A DNA stretch of 64,000 nt, from assembly GCF_000429545.1 (NCBI RefSeq), contig NZ_AUCB01000009.1, positions 110,667-174,666 on the forward strand. Reading direction: 5' to 3'. This document shows, one piece after another, positions 1 through 10,112 of this stretch. Source of the DNA: Arenibacter certesii DSM 19833 (GTDB lineage Bacteria > Bacteroidota > Bacteroidia > Flavobacteriales > Flavobacteriaceae). The position numbers were made by a program, and so were the translations under genes. A model generated the notes under the pieces. It was not told the origin of the DNA, ran no database searches, and saw only the letters and a program-made list of their open reading frames with translations. Each line of letters starts with the position of its first letter. Position 1 is the stretch's first letter.

Positions 1-3000
1 TCAGAAGTAGTAGGGGGTAGCAACAACTTTAGCTATCAATTGCAAAATGAAAGTGGCGGCAATATTGGAACTCCCCTACTTGGGGATCGATTAGCTGGGA
101 TTTTCACAGGACTCGTTGCAGGAAATTATAGAATATATATTGAAGATACGGAAACTTTATGTAATGATACGGTTATTGTGAACTTAGAAAGCCCTATAGC
201 TCCGGTAATTGCAGAAGTGAATAAACAAGACATTTTTTGTAATGGTGCCAATAACGGAAGTATAAATATTCTCCTTCAGACTGGTAGTGAGTTGAATGGT
301 CCTATAGAGTATCAATTATTGGATTTTGATACTAGAGCGCTGATCACTAATAATACTTCCGGTTCTTTTGGTAATCTTTCCCCAGGACGTTATGAGGTAG
401 AAGTAATTTCTGCAAGAAATTGTTCAGACCAGTCGGGCTTAATTGATGTGGAGGAGCCATTAGATTTTACGATATCTGCCAGTGCACCGGATTTTGCTTG
501 TGAAGTTGGGGCCAACAGGTATAGTTCTACCATAATTACGGTAAATGTTGAGGATCCAGGAACAGAGGGCTCTGGGTATCAGTTTAGTATAACAGGGCAT
601 GGTAACTATCAAACGTCCAACACTTTTGAAATAATTGATAATGGAAATCCTAGAGATATTACAGTATATGCAGTTGATGGTAATGGGTGTAGAACAGAAT
701 TTGTTATACCAACCATTAACCCGCCAACGGATGTGGTACCTACATTATCAGTAGATAAGGTCTTAGATTGTAAGGATCCTGAACAAATTAGGATAGATGT
801 GGTTGGTACTAACAACTTTACCGTTACTATTAACTCCATAGTTCCTATGGCGCCGATAACCGTTTCTGGAGACAATTTTGTTATAATTGATTTACCCGCT
901 GCGGGAGACTATCTTTTTGAAATTACGGATAATATAGGGAGTTGTACGTACCCTTTACCGAAACATACAGTTAATGAGCCTATTGTGCCAATGGCAGTCA
1001 TCAATGAAGTTAAACCAATTACTTGTTTTGGAGCAGATGACGGAGAGTTGACGATAAATGTAACAAATTACTCTGGGAATTATACCTATAATGTATATAG
1101 AAGTAATGATATATCGGCTTCTACTTCCATTAGAACAGGCATGTCTAATACTAACAATAATCCAGAGAGAATCACCGATCTTCCGGGAGGTAACTTTTAT
1201 GTGGTCATCAGCTCAGATGATGTTCCTTATTGTTCTGGGAGTAGTAATGTAGCAACCATTAGAACGCCAAATGGTCCTTTATCCGTTAGCGGTATGGAAA
1301 TAGGCAACGTTAGTTGTAATGATAATAGAGGCAAAATAGTAGCTACAGGACTGGGTGGTTGGGATATTGCACCTTATGAATATTCTCTCTCTTTAGAATC
1401 TCCATTGGGAAGCAATAACTTTATAGAAACCGTGGCCTTTACTGTAAACAGTGAATTTAATGGTCTTTCTAGTGGGAATTATAAGATTGCTATAAGAGAT
1501 GTAGAGGGATGTGAGGCTACGTATGATATATTACTTAGTCCGATAGAGCCAGTAGTTGCAGCAATAAGGGAACCACAAGGTTTAGTTTGTCCTGGTGGGA
1601 ATAATGCTGTCTTGGAAGCGTACGATCCTACCACGGGCGATGTGGTAACCGGAACCTCAGGAGCTTCTGGCGGAGTTGTAGGTGCAGGCTACAAATACCA
1701 GTTGCTTTATTTGGGCAGCGATGATATAAACGATGAGTTGTCTAGAGGTGGATTGCAGGATTCACCAACATTTGAAGGGGTTACGGGCGGATTTATTAGT
1801 GCAGGTTGGTATGCTATAGAAGTTTCCTCAAGTTATGAATGTATTGGGCACACCCAACCTTATTATGTTAATCCGCCAGCGCCCATTCAGCCCAGACTAG
1901 TACAAGTTCAAGCGCCAGGATGTGGCGGAGCCGGACAAATAAGACTTAGTGTGCAAAATCCAGAGTCAGGTTATGTTTATGAATATAGACTATATAATGC
2001 CCCTCCTTCCGACCCTTATGTAGAAATGATAGGTACCTCGGTTTTGATGGATGTTGGACCAGGATTTTATCGGTATGATATTCGTAAGAAAGATATTTCT
2101 GGGGCCAATGTTTGTAAAAGTGTTAGATCACAAGGAATAAGTCTTGTTGATGCGGAACAGGTAGAGTTGGTTCCTAATATGCCCGATGATATTTCGTGTG
2201 CTTCCGAAATGGACGGTAGAATAGAGTCTTTTGCAGCTGGTGGAGTTGGTAATTATCAATATACCCTTTATGCAGGCGATCCTGGAGATCCTTTTTCTCC
2301 AAATGCTACGTCAACTATCATAAGACCAGCACAAGATCATGGAACTTTTGAAGAGTTGCTAGAAGGAATGGAGTACTATATTGGGGTAACAAGTGGTCTT
2401 AGTTGTGGTGAAGTAAAAGGCCCAATGGAGATTGTTAGACCCGCTGTTATAGAATTCAACGCCGTTCCTAATCAGGTAAGCTGTTATGGACAGGAGGATG
2501 GTTCTATTTCTATAGATTTAATCTCTGGTGGAGAGGGGTTGGTGCAATTTGCAATTTCCCCTGATTTTAATAAGTTTTATAGTGACCCGGTATCTCCCAA
2601 TGCGTACACTTTTACAGATCTTGCACCTGGTGATTATGAAGTATTGATTCAGGATGAAAAAGGGTGTAGTGAGAAGGTTGTGTTGACTATTTCACAACCA
2701 GATGCCCTCTCTGCTTCCTTTATTTCCTCCTCTGAAACATGTATTAATGCGTCAGATGGATCTGCACAACTAACTGCCAGCGGGGGAACCCCATTTTTGG
2801 ATGTGCTTAGCGGAGCAACTTATTTTGAGACAAAAATCATAGGTCCCAATTCTATCGGAGATGAGGTTTTTTCAAGAAATGATTCTTTGTTTATGGATAA
2901 CCTCATAGGCGGGAAGACCTACGTGGTCTTCATCCGAGATGCTATGGGCTGTGAAACCGATGTTATTGTGCCTATATCAATTGGAGTAGATCTAACTTCG

Positions 3001-3708
3001 GAACCTAATGTAGAATATGGTTGTGAAGGGATATTTCCTAACAATACAGTTAATATTAGAATGGCAGATACTACCTTGTTGTCACATTTGTTATTTTCTT
3101 TGGATGAAGATGATTTAACTGTGGCCAATACACAGACCACTTTTGGAAATCTACCAGCGGGTGACCACACGGTGTACATCTATCATGAGAATGGTTGTAG
3201 TACCTACGTTGAATTTTCGATAGATGCTTTTGACCCACTCACTTTAGTAGCTGTAAAAACTGGCCCCAATGAAATAACGGCAACTGCAACAGGAGGATTT
3301 GGGGGATATGAATTTTTCTTCCAAGGAGAATCCCAAGGTAGTGATAATGTTTTCTTATCCAATCAGGATGCTAATGTAACCGTTCGAGTAGTAGATCAAA
3401 ACGGGTGTGAGGCTTTAGTTTCCATACCTTTTAAATTTACAGGCCAGCTAAATATCCCTAATTTCTTTACTCCCAATGGAGATGGTAAGAACGATACGTG
3501 GTTCCCTGGGAACAAGGATTTTTTCCCTAATATGGAAGTAAAGATCTATGATCGTTACGGTAGGGTTGTGGCTGTTTTAAATGAGGTGTCCGGCTGGGAT
3601 GGCACCTATGAAGGAAGAGAAATGCCATCTGGTGATTATTGGTATGAAGTAAATGCGAATGACCAGGAAAAACAAAGGTTTATGGGACATTTCACGCTCT
3701 ATAGGTAA
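1..3708 (+). CDS. SprB-repeat adhesin with T9SS type-B C-terminal domain (5' truncated by window)
   Basis: The reading frame is open from base 1, so the true start lies outside the window; 1235 codons are visible. The protein is built from repeated modules of roughly 90-100 residues, each opening with a Cys-Gly/Ala-x-x-DG-x-I pattern (for example SCYGQEDGSI and TCFGADDGEL) and closing with a LxxGxYxVxVxDxxGC strand. This is the SprB repeat pattern of flavobacterial gliding adhesins. The last ~85 residues contain IPNFFTPNGDGKNDTW, IYDRYGR and GWDGTYEGR...SGDYWY, which match the gliding-motility-associated C-terminal (type B) sorting domain, so the product is inferred to be secreted by the type IX system and held at the cell surface. 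The spaced cysteine pairs may form disulfides. No SprF-like partner is visible; it may lie upstream of the window. Ligand unknown. Confidence 0.9.
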   Translation, partial: SEVVGGSNNFSYQLQNESGGNIGTPLLGDRLAGIFTGLVAGNYRIYIEDTETLCNDTVIVNLESPIAPVIAEVNKQDIFCNGANNGSINILLQTGSELNGPIEYQLLDFDTRALITNNTSGSFGNLSPGRYEVEVISARNCSDQSGLIDVEEPLDFTISASAPDFACEVGANRYSSTIITVNVEDPGTEGSGYQFSITGHGNYQTSNTFEIIDNGNPRDITVYAVDGNGCRTEFVIPTINPPTDVVPTLSVDKVLDCKDPEQIRIDVVGTNNFTVTINSIVPMAPITVSGDNFVIIDLPAAGDYLFEITDNIGSCTYPLPKHTVNEPIVPMAVINEVKPITCFGADDGELTINVTNYSGNYTYNVYRSNDISASTSIRTGMSNTNNNPERITDLPGGNFYVVISSDDVPYCSGSSNVATIRTPNGPLSVSGMEIGNVSCNDNRGKIVATGLGGWDIAPYEYSLSLESPLGSNNFIETVAFTVNSEFNGLSSGNYKIAIRDVEGCEATYDILLSPIEPVVAAIREPQGLVCPGGNNAVLEAYDPTTGDVVTGTSGASGGVVGAGYKYQLLYLGSDDINDELSRGGLQDSPTFEGVTGGFISAGWYAIEVSSSYECIGHTQPYYVNPPAPIQPRLVQVQAPGCGGAGQIRLSVQNPESGYVYEYRLYNAPPSDPYVEMIGTSVLMDVGPGFYRYDIRKKDISGANVCKSVRSQGISLVDAEQVELVPNMPDDISCASEMDGRIESFAAGGVGNYQYTLYAGDPGDPFSPNATSTIIRPAQDHGTFEELLEGMEYYIGVTSGLSCGEVKGPMEIVRPAVIEFNAVPNQVSCYGQEDGSISIDLISGGEGLVQFAISPDFNKFYSDPVSPNAYTFTDLAPGDYEVLIQDEKGCSEKVVLTISQPDALSASFISSSETCINASDGSAQLTASGGTPFLDVLSGATYFETKIIGPNSIGDEVFSRNDSLFMDNLIGGKTYVVFIRDAMGCETDVIVPISIGVDLTSEPNVEYGCEGIFPNNTVNIRMADTTLLSHLLFSLDEDDLTVANTQTTFGNLPAGDHTVYIYHENGCSTYVEFSIDAFDPLTLVAVKTGPNEITATATGGFGGYEFFFQGESQGSDNVFLSNQDANVTVRVVDQNGCEALVSIPFKFTGQLNIPNFFTPNGDGKNDTWFPGNKDFFPNMEVKIYDRYGRVVAVLNEVSGWDGTYEGREMPSGDYWYEVNANDQEKQRFMGHFTLYR

Positions 3709-3725
3709 TGTAATTATTAATCATA

Positions 3726-3759
3726 AAAAGCGGCTATCCATTAATAGATAACCGCTTTT
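3726..3759. terminator. Bidirectional intrinsic terminator
   Basis: A 13-bp stem (AAAAGCGGCTATC paired with GATAACCGCTTTT, one G-T wobble) with an 8-nt loop is flanked by A and T runs. It lies between the convergent adhesin and phosphatase genes and can serve both. Confidence 0.85.
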
Positions 3760-3811
3760 ATATAATGTTTTATTTCAAATGTTATGGTCCTTACCTAAAG
3801 GATCTTGCCAT

Positions 3812-5461
3812 CTATTCTTCGATTAAAATTTCATTCAAGACTTTTCCAATACTGCCATTGGGCACCTGAATTTTTAAAAGGTATGCTAATGTTGGAGCTA
3901 TATCCGACATATGGGCCTGTTGGGAAGATCTTCCGTTCTTAATTCCCCATCCCATCCATAACATAGGGATCCTGGCGTCGTCCGGATTCCAAACCGAATG
4001 ACCAGAACCTTTGGTTGTTAAGGACTTTGCATCGGCATTGAACACAAAATGAATGCCTCCGGTCCTTTCTGGATGATGGCTATTGATCATTCTTTGTTTT
4101 ATTTGTTCTGGAATAGCCGCATCCCCAATCTTATTAAAATCGGCAACAAAAAGTATTTCTGGATTCCTTCTAAGATATCTCATGCAAATATCCCGCATCT
4201 CCTGTTCATCCAATTGGTGCTCATTAATCAATTTATAATCAAAACGTACCTGATTGTATCCCGTACTATTTACCAAACCATCAACTTGAAACCTTTTCTT
4301 TAACAATTCATTGAGGTCTTCTTTTAGATTGGACTTAACAGTATGTACAGGCAGCTTATTTTCATGTAGGAATTGCGGGTTGTGATTTGCTCCATGATCT
4401 GCGGTAAGGAAGATAGTATATTTGCCTTTTCCTATTTTTTGATCTAGATATTTAAAAAACGCTCCCAATTCTTTATCTAACCTAAGGTATGTATCCTCAA
4501 CCTCCACCGAGTTTACTCCAAAGGTATGTCCAATAGCATCGGTAGAAGATAGGCTAATGGCCAATAGATCGGTATCTTCTCCTTTTCCTAAATTTTCCTT
4601 ATCAATTGTCTCTTTTGCAAAATCGAGTAAAATACTATTGCCGTGTGGGGTAGTATAAATTACACTATAATCGTCCTTAGTGAACAATTTTGAGGTTTTT
4701 ACTGGGAAAACGGCTTCGTCTTGACCCTTGAGCGTTCCTTCATAGGGTTTGTTATCGGCAGTGCTCTGGGTATAAGTTTTAATGTCATATAGGGTATTCC
4801 AATCCTTTTTTAAATATTTGGACGCGTAGTTTCTACCGTTAAAATTATCTACCCATTTTGGAAGTTCCTCCATATAATACGTACTGGAAACCCATTTTCC
4901 GGTCTTGGCTTCAAACCAATAGGCGGCATCTGCGGCATGGCCAGCAGGTAATATAGCCCCCCTATCTTTTAAAGAAATCCCAATAACTTTTGATCTAAAG
5001 TTGGTAGCCAATTTTAGTTCATCCCCAATGGTGTTAGATAACATATTCACCGGAGATCGCTTCCCATGATCCGAAGTGGTCCCTACGCTCTCTACCGATG
5101 CATCTCCTACGCAATTCACCGTTTCCCCGGTAGTATTAAAAGTAATGCTATTCCCTGTTATACCATGAATAGCAGGAACAGATCCCGTATAAACGGTACT
5201 ATGACCAATTCCTGTAACCGTTGGAATGTAGTCTATATAAGTGTTTTCGTTAGAAAAGCCCTCCTTCAGTATTCTTTTAAAACCATCCGAACCATATCTC
5301 TCGTGAAATAGATATAAGTAATCCCATCGCATCTGATCTATCATAATTCCGACCACTAATTTTGGACGCGGAATGGGATCAGAATTGGTTTCGATCGGGG
5401 ATGTAAATCCACTACTAATAAATAGGATAGCTAATGCCAGCAAACAACTTTTGAACTTCAT
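3812..5461 (-). CDS. pafA: PafA-type alkaline phosphatase
   Basis: Exported calcium-independent alkaline phosphatase/phosphomonoesterase of the alkaline phosphatase superfamily, used for periplasmic phosphate scavenging. The start is set at the ATG giving MKFKSCLLALAILF, a clear signal peptide; the longer frame adds 27 unlikely residues. The 549-residue protein aligns with Flavobacterium PafA from memory: metal ligands D42, D308, H312, D355, H356 and H488, nucleophile T83 in DYIPTVTGIGHST, and the phosphate-binding pair K165/R167 in SLKDRGAILPAGH. The C-terminus keeps the family's PMLWMGWGIK and DIAPTLAYLLKIQ segments. The gene stands alone, convergent to the adhesin. No recognisable Pho box was seen in the 263 bases upstream. 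The match is strong because every catalytic residue is in place. Confidence 0.93.
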   Translation of the reverse strand: MKFKSCLLALAILFISSGFTSPIETNSDPIPRPKLVVGIMIDQMRWDYLYLFHERYGSDGFKRILKEGFSNENTYIDYIPTVTGIGHSTVYTGSVPAIHGITGNSITFNTTGETVNCVGDASVESVGTTSDHGKRSPVNMLSNTIGDELKLATNFRSKVIGISLKDRGAILPAGHAADAAYWFEAKTGKWVSSTYYMEELPKWVDNFNGRNYASKYLKKDWNTLYDIKTYTQSTADNKPYEGTLKGQDEAVFPVKTSKLFTKDDYSVIYTTPHGNSILLDFAKETIDKENLGKGEDTDLLAISLSSTDAIGHTFGVNSVEVEDTYLRLDKELGAFFKYLDQKIGKGKYTIFLTADHGANHNPQFLHENKLPVHTVKSNLKEDLNELLKKRFQVDGLVNSTGYNQVRFDYKLINEHQLDEQEMRDICMRYLRRNPEILFVADFNKIGDAAIPEQIKQRMINSHHPERTGGIHFVFNADAKSLTTKGSGHSVWNPDDARIPMLWMGWGIKNGRSSQQAHMSDIAPTLAYLLKIQVPNGSIGKVLNEILIEE

Positions 5462-5724
5462 AGTAACACAATTTGAATTGAAATGATAAAGAAAAACACA
5501 TCTTATAGGGTCTATAAAATATAAAACCGAATGAAAGTACATAAATACGTTGAAATATGAAAATAAGGTATAATATTAAGCCCTGATTGATTAAGTCTTA
5601 ATGTTGTATGATGTTAAACAAAAATCACTGTTTTAAGATTAAATTGTGCTCTAGAATTTAATATTATCGATTATTCAGAAAGGTCAAATAATAACATTAT
5701 GGACACAATTGGATTAGTGACTGT

Positions 5725-6468
5725 TTAAAATAAGTACTTTAAAGATTGCGTTAGTAATAGTATGCCGATGCCGATTAATCCTATATATACATATTTTAAA
5801 AAAGCGCCATCTTGTAATTGATGGTTTAAATATCTACCTAGGAAAATGGTAGGGAGAATTATTGGGATAGAAATTAAAAAATAATAAGTTACGGTGGAGT
5901 TCCATAGTCCTTGGTACCAATAACCAACCATTCCAAAAATACTTGCGGGTAGAAAATAGGCTTGTAACGTAGCTCTAAACTGTTTGGCAGACCAATTACG
6001 CATATTTCCATACATTACAATTGGTGGGCCGTTTAATCCATATGCTCCCCCTAAAACACCTGAGAAAAATCCGCATAAAAATAGCCAAAGCTTATTGTCT
6101 GACCTTAACTTAAAATTATTCTTTGATAAAAGAGCGTATAGAGAATATAGGATAATGAGAATGCCCAAACCTGATTTAACCAGATTTTCATTTCCATAAA
6201 TAAGTAAAAACAACCCTAATGGAATGCCTATAAATGCGAAAATAGTCAGCCATTTTGCACTTTTAAAATGTATTTGTTTTCGATCTTGTACCACTACAAC
6301 CGTTGCAATTAAAACGGATGCGAGTACGGAAAGTGGAACAGCAACTTCAATAGGTATAAAAAAAATAAGTAAGGGGACTGCAACTAAAGATTCTCCAAAC
6401 CCAAAGGTGGAACGGACTAAGGTGGCAACGAAAAGAATGACTAGTATGTAAGATGTTAAGCTATCCAT
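5725..6468 (-). CDS. TauE/SafE family sulfite/anion exporter-like permease
   Basis: Inner-membrane protein of 247 residues with about eight hydrophobic helices. Two half-repeats each carry the family signature: STFGFGESLVAVPLL near the N-terminus and GVLGGAYGLNGPPIVMYG in the middle. The family (formerly DUF81) exports or imports small anions such as sulfite, sulfoacetate or other organosulfur compounds. The substrate cannot be read from the sequence. It is a single gene divergent from the aldo/keto reductase (257-base spacer); a link to the sulfatase locus 35 kb away is not supported. Confidence 0.85.
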   Translation of the reverse strand: MDSLTSYILVILFVATLVRSTFGFGESLVAVPLLIFFIPIEVAVPLSVLASVLIATVVVVQDRKQIHFKSAKWLTIFAFIGIPLGLFLLIYGNENLVKSGLGILIILYSLYALLSKNNFKLRSDNKLWLFLCGFFSGVLGGAYGLNGPPIVMYGNMRNWSAKQFRATLQAYFLPASIFGMVGYWYQGLWNSTVTYYFLISIPIILPTIFLGRYLNHQLQDGAFLKYVYIGLIGIGILLLTQSLKYLF

Positions 6469-6725
6469 GTTCTAAGGTGGCTAAACTAATAAATTTAAGG
6501 TTGAGAAAAGTAGGGTAATAGTAAAGCACAACCTAGTTATAACCTTGATTTTAATTATTCTTTTTTCATTTGTAATACTGCGTCTTATATTTTTACGGTA
6601 CTTCCAAAGCTAGATGATTGTGAACAGTGATCTTCTCCATTAAAGTTTTTTTATCTTAGGGGATTGTTTGGATATCGTAAAGAGCAATATTCAATTGATG
6701 AACCTATAAATGAAAAATTAATATA

Positions 6726-7742
6726 ATGAAAGTAAACGATTCTTTTGGTCCTAGACCTTATAAGGCGAACGATACCCGTTATGATAGTATGCAATACCGC
6801 CGTTGTGGCAATAGTGGTATTCTTATGCCCCTTATTTCCTTGGGTCTATGGCATAATTTTGGTCACACGAATGACTTGGAGACTGGACGCGGACTATTGC
6901 GTTGCGCTTTTGATAATGGTATAACCCATTTTGATTTGGCCAATAATTACGGTCCCCCTTATGGTGCTGCCGAAGAAAATTTTGGCCGACTCTTTAAAGA
7001 AGATTTTAAGCCTTATCGGGATGAGCTTTTAATTTCTAGTAAAGCTGGTTGGGATATGTGGCCCGGGCCGTACGGAAATTATGGATCCCGAAAATATTTG
7101 GTAGCATCTTGTAATCAGAGTCTTGAGCGAATGGGGCTAGAATATGTGGATATTTTTTACCATCATAGGCCCGATCCAGACACTCCCTTAGAGGAAACTA
7201 TGGGAGCTCTACATCATTTGGTGCAAAGTGGGAAAGCACTTTATGCTGGTATTTCACAATATCCAGCAGCGTTAACTGCAAAAGCGGCAAAAATTATGAA
7301 GGACCTGGGAACGCCCTTATTAATTCATCAGCCTAGGTATAATATGTTAGACCGTTGGGTAGAGGATGGATTGCTACAGGAGTTGGAAAACCAGGGAATG
7401 GGTTCAATTGCCTTTTCCCCATTAGAACAAGGTATACTTACCAATAAGTATTTAAATGGCATCCCAAAAGATAGTCGCGCTAAAAAAGATGGGCGTTATC
7501 TTAAAGAAGAGCAAATAACACCAAGTTTATTGGAGCAGGTAGCCCAACTAAATGCCATTGCTAATAATAGGGGGCAGAGTCTTGCTCAAATGGCGATAGC
7601 ATGGTTGTTAAAGGATGAACGGATCTCTACCGTACTTGTAGGGGTAAGTAGAGAAGAACAATTACTTGATAATATTGAGTCATTAAAAAATTTAAGTTTT
7701 TCTGAATCTGAATTAAATGATATAAAAAAGGTATTGGGGTAA
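6726..7742 (+). CDS. Aldo/keto reductase, YghZ/L-glyceraldehyde-3-phosphate reductase-like
   Basis: Cytosolic NADPH-dependent aldo/keto reductase of 338 residues. The sequence strongly resembles E. coli YghZ (AKR14): SLGLWHNFGH, HFDLANNYGPP, GYDMWPGPYG-like SKAGWDMWPGPYG, SGKALYAGIS and QPRYNMLDRWV. The catalytic tetrad is visible as D70, Y75, K106 and a His at 146/147 in FYHHRPD. Family members reduce aldehydes such as L-glyceraldehyde 3-phosphate or methylglyoxal. An intrinsic terminator follows directly, so the gene is probably monocistronic. The physiological substrate here is not determined. Confidence 0.9.
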   Translation: MKVNDSFGPRPYKANDTRYDSMQYRRCGNSGILMPLISLGLWHNFGHTNDLETGRGLLRCAFDNGITHFDLANNYGPPYGAAEENFGRLFKEDFKPYRDELLISSKAGWDMWPGPYGNYGSRKYLVASCNQSLERMGLEYVDIFYHHRPDPDTPLEETMGALHHLVQSGKALYAGISQYPAALTAKAAKIMKDLGTPLLIHQPRYNMLDRWVEDGLLQELENQGMGSIAFSPLEQGILTNKYLNGIPKDSRAKKDGRYLKEEQITPSLLEQVAQLNAIANNRGQSLAQMAIAWLLKDERISTVLVGVSREEQLLDNIESLKNLSFSESELNDIKKVLG

Positions 7743-7766
7743 AATTCCCCTGAACTAGTATGATTA

Positions 7767-7801
7767 AACTCCTTCCTTTGTATAGGGAAGGAGTTTTTTT
7801 G
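7767..7801 (+). terminator. Intrinsic terminator after aldo/keto reductase
   Basis: Perfect 11-bp stem AAACTCCTTCC / GGAAGGAGTTT with a 9-nt loop, followed by a run of T. Confidence 0.9.
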
Positions 7802-8211
7802 ATTAAAGGGGCATTTAAGGTATACGATTTTTTTAGGATTTCGCTATAAGAAAATGCTCTTGAACAATTTTCCTTCGTAGTTTTTCTTCTATATTTTAGT
7901 AGGCATCACCAAGTTTTATGATGTATTCACGATTTTTTTTATGATTTTTCTTTCCCTTTCCTAAAATTAAATCGGATTGATCTTTTTTAGTTGACTGGGA
8001 CAAAATTATTCTCAATAAGGGTTTTATTGGTTAGGTGGTGAGTGATAAGGTATTAGGTGTAACACCTAATTGAATCCCTATCAATAATTGAGCTGAATTT
8101 AATAGCTATATGTTTTTCCTGACCAAAACCTGACAAATCTCATTCTTTTAAGGTTTTAAAATCTGGAGTTTTGCTGCATATTATTAAAGCATATTATTAA
8201 AGCAAATTATT
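7802..8211. other. Gene-free spacer upstream of the YceI-barrel-YceI cluster
   Basis: About 410 AT-rich bases without a convincing ORF. It presumably holds the promoter of the downstream cluster. No clear TTTG/TAnnTTTG pair could be fixed with confidence. The only structured feature is the 13-bp tandem duplication directly before the start codon (separate entry). Confidence 0.6.
8177..8202 (+). repeat. Tandem 13-bp duplication in the 5' leader
   Basis: CATATTATTAAAG occurs twice back to back, ending 9 bases before the ATG of the first YceI-like gene. It occupies the ribosome-binding region, which in Bacteroidota is usually A-rich rather than Shine-Dalgarno. Confidence 0.85.
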
Positions 8212-8796
8212 ATGAGAAAATTTAATGTCAATAGGATCGTTACCGGAATGTTATTTATGGTCCTACTTTTTTCCAATACGCTTACAGCCCAGAAATACAA
8301 CCTAGTAAACGGGGAGTCATCACTAGTTGTATTAGGTACTTCTAGTTTACACGATTGGGAGGTTACTGCCGAAAAGCAAACAGGCCTATTGGTCGTTACC
8401 AATGCAGAAACTGGAGCGTTAGGACAGCTAAGTATTGAGGTGATTGCAGAAAGCCTAAAAAGCGGAAAGTCGGCAATGGATAAAAACACCTATAAAGCCT
8501 TAAATACCAACAACCATAAAACAATTTTGTTCAAGCTATCCGAGGTAAAGGAGGTTAAACAGAATGGTACTGGAAAATTCAAAATGAAAACTTCAGGAGA
8601 CCTAACTATTGCAGGGGTAAAGAAGGCTATATCGCTAGATTTGGATTTGGTGCTTATTGGTAACAAGGCAACGCTTAACGGAACTAAAAAGTTAAAAATG
8701 ACCGATTTTAAAATCGACCCTCCTAAGGCTTTGTTAGGTACCATTACCACAGGTGATGACATCACCATAAAATTCAACACCGTATTAACTAAATAG
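8212..8796 (+). CDS. YceI-like domain exported protein (first copy)
   Basis: 194 residues with an N-terminal signal peptide ending near LTAQ. The body has the YceI lipocalin-like pattern: an early SLHDWE segment, MDKNTYKALNTNNHKTILFK, then TSGDLTIAGVKKAISLDLDL and a C-terminal FKIDPPKALLGTITTGDDITIKF. YceI proteins are periplasmic beta-barrels binding isoprenoid or amphiphilic ligands; in Bacteroidota their function is mostly unknown. It lies 26 bases before an outer-membrane barrel gene and a second YceI-like gene follows, all on the same strand, so they probably form one operon. Confidence 0.82.
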   Translation: MRKFNVNRIVTGMLFMVLLFSNTLTAQKYNLVNGESSLVVLGTSSLHDWEVTAEKQTGLLVVTNAETGALGQLSIEVIAESLKSGKSAMDKNTYKALNTNNHKTILFKLSEVKEVKQNGTGKFKMKTSGDLTIAGVKKAISLDLDLVLIGNKATLNGTKKLKMTDFKIDPPKALLGTITTGDDITIKFNTVLTK

Positions 8797-8822
8797 AATT
8801 ATAATTAATTAAAGATAGAAAT

Positions 8823-10091
8823 ATGAGATCAATTATTAAAAACGCGGTTTGTGCCACACTAGTTTTAGCCGGATTAGGCTTAAATGCACAAGATAGAAAC
8901 TTAGACAATTATAGACAGCCCGATAAGAGGGGAATAAATGTTTTTGAGGCGCCAAAAGATTCAGTTTCCAATTTCGATGGATTGAAAGTAAGAATTGGGG
9001 GATCGTCTACCTTACAGTATCAGGCAGTAGATCATAGCAATTCTGGAGCTGTAGCCCTTAAAGATATTGGATACAATTTTAATTTGGCAACAGCGAACCT
9101 CGATTTGGATGTAGCTTTGTTTGATGGGATAAGAATGCATTTAAGAACCTATCTGTCATCCAGACACCATCCTGAACCATATGTTAAAGGAGGATATTTC
9201 CAGATAGACAAACTAGATTTTATCCGTGAAGGATTTATGGAAGAAGTAATGAAGTATGTAACCATTAAGGTGGGACATATGGAAAATAACTATGGAGATG
9301 CCCACTTTAGAAGAACGGATAATGCCCAGGCAATGTACAATCCTTTTGTAGGAAACCTTATTATGGATGCCTTTACTACTGAGGTAGGAGGGGAAGTTTA
9401 CTTCCAAAAGAATGGATTTATAAGTATGGTAGGAATTTCCAATGGTAAACTGAATCAGGCTGTTAATGAAGTGGATGGATCAACAGGTGGAGCCTCTTTC
9501 TTGGCAAAATTAGGGTATGATAAACAGAGAACAGAAGATTTAAGATACCGAATCACTGGATCGGTATACACTACTGGATATGTGCCAAACTCTTATTTGT
9601 ATAACGCAGACCGTGCTGGATCTAGATACTATTTTGTAATGGAAGATGAAAACGCTTCTACTAGCGGTAATTTCAGGTCAGGAAGATATAATCCAGACAT
9701 GAGGAACCAAATAACAGCTTTTATGATCAATCCATTTGTAAAATATAGGGGATTGGAGTTTTTCGGAACTTTTGAGCATACCAGCGGAAAAGCGAATACC
9801 GAGACTTCCAAAAGAACAGCAACCCAATATGCTGGAGAATTGGTATACCGATTTGGCCATGATGAGAATTATTTCTTAGGAGGAAGATATAATGTGGTAA
9901 ATGGAGAGGAAATGAGTGGCGATGACATAGAAATATCAAGATTCCAATTGGGAGCTGGTTGGTTTATGACAAAAAATATTCTTGCCAAAGTAGAATATGT
10001 TAACCAGCAATATAGTGGATACCCAACTACTAATATCCTAAATGATGGTGAGTTTAAAGGTTTGATGCTAGAGGCGGTTATTAGTTTTTAA
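8823..10091 (+). CDS. Outer-membrane beta-barrel (porin-like) protein
   Basis: 422 residues with signal peptide MRSIIKNAVCATLVLAGLGLNAQ removed near residue 22. The rest is made of alternating amphipathic strands such as FDGLKVRIGGSSTLQYQ, FFGTFEHTSGK and YFLGGRYNVVNGEE, and it ends in Phe (LMLEAVISF), the usual terminal strand of outer-membrane barrels. I recognise no specific substrate family. The position between two YceI-like genes suggests a joint envelope function, possibly moving a small amphiphile, but this is inference. Confidence 0.72.
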   Translation: MRSIIKNAVCATLVLAGLGLNAQDRNLDNYRQPDKRGINVFEAPKDSVSNFDGLKVRIGGSSTLQYQAVDHSNSGAVALKDIGYNFNLATANLDLDVALFDGIRMHLRTYLSSRHHPEPYVKGGYFQIDKLDFIREGFMEEVMKYVTIKVGHMENNYGDAHFRRTDNAQAMYNPFVGNLIMDAFTTEVGGEVYFQKNGFISMVGISNGKLNQAVNEVDGSTGGASFLAKLGYDKQRTEDLRYRITGSVYTTGYVPNSYLYNADRAGSRYYFVMEDENASTSGNFRSGRYNPDMRNQITAFMINPFVKYRGLEFFGTFEHTSGKANTETSKRTATQYAGELVYRFGHDENYFLGGRYNVVNGEEMSGDDIEISRFQLGAGWFMTKNILAKVEYVNQQYSGYPTTNILNDGEFKGLMLEAVISF

Positions 10092-10112
10092 ATTTAAAGA
10101 TTAAAATTAATT

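Noticed and set aside
5462..5542. N-terminal extension of the PafA frame
   Set aside because: The internal ATG gives a typical signal peptide; the 27 added residues look like translated leader.
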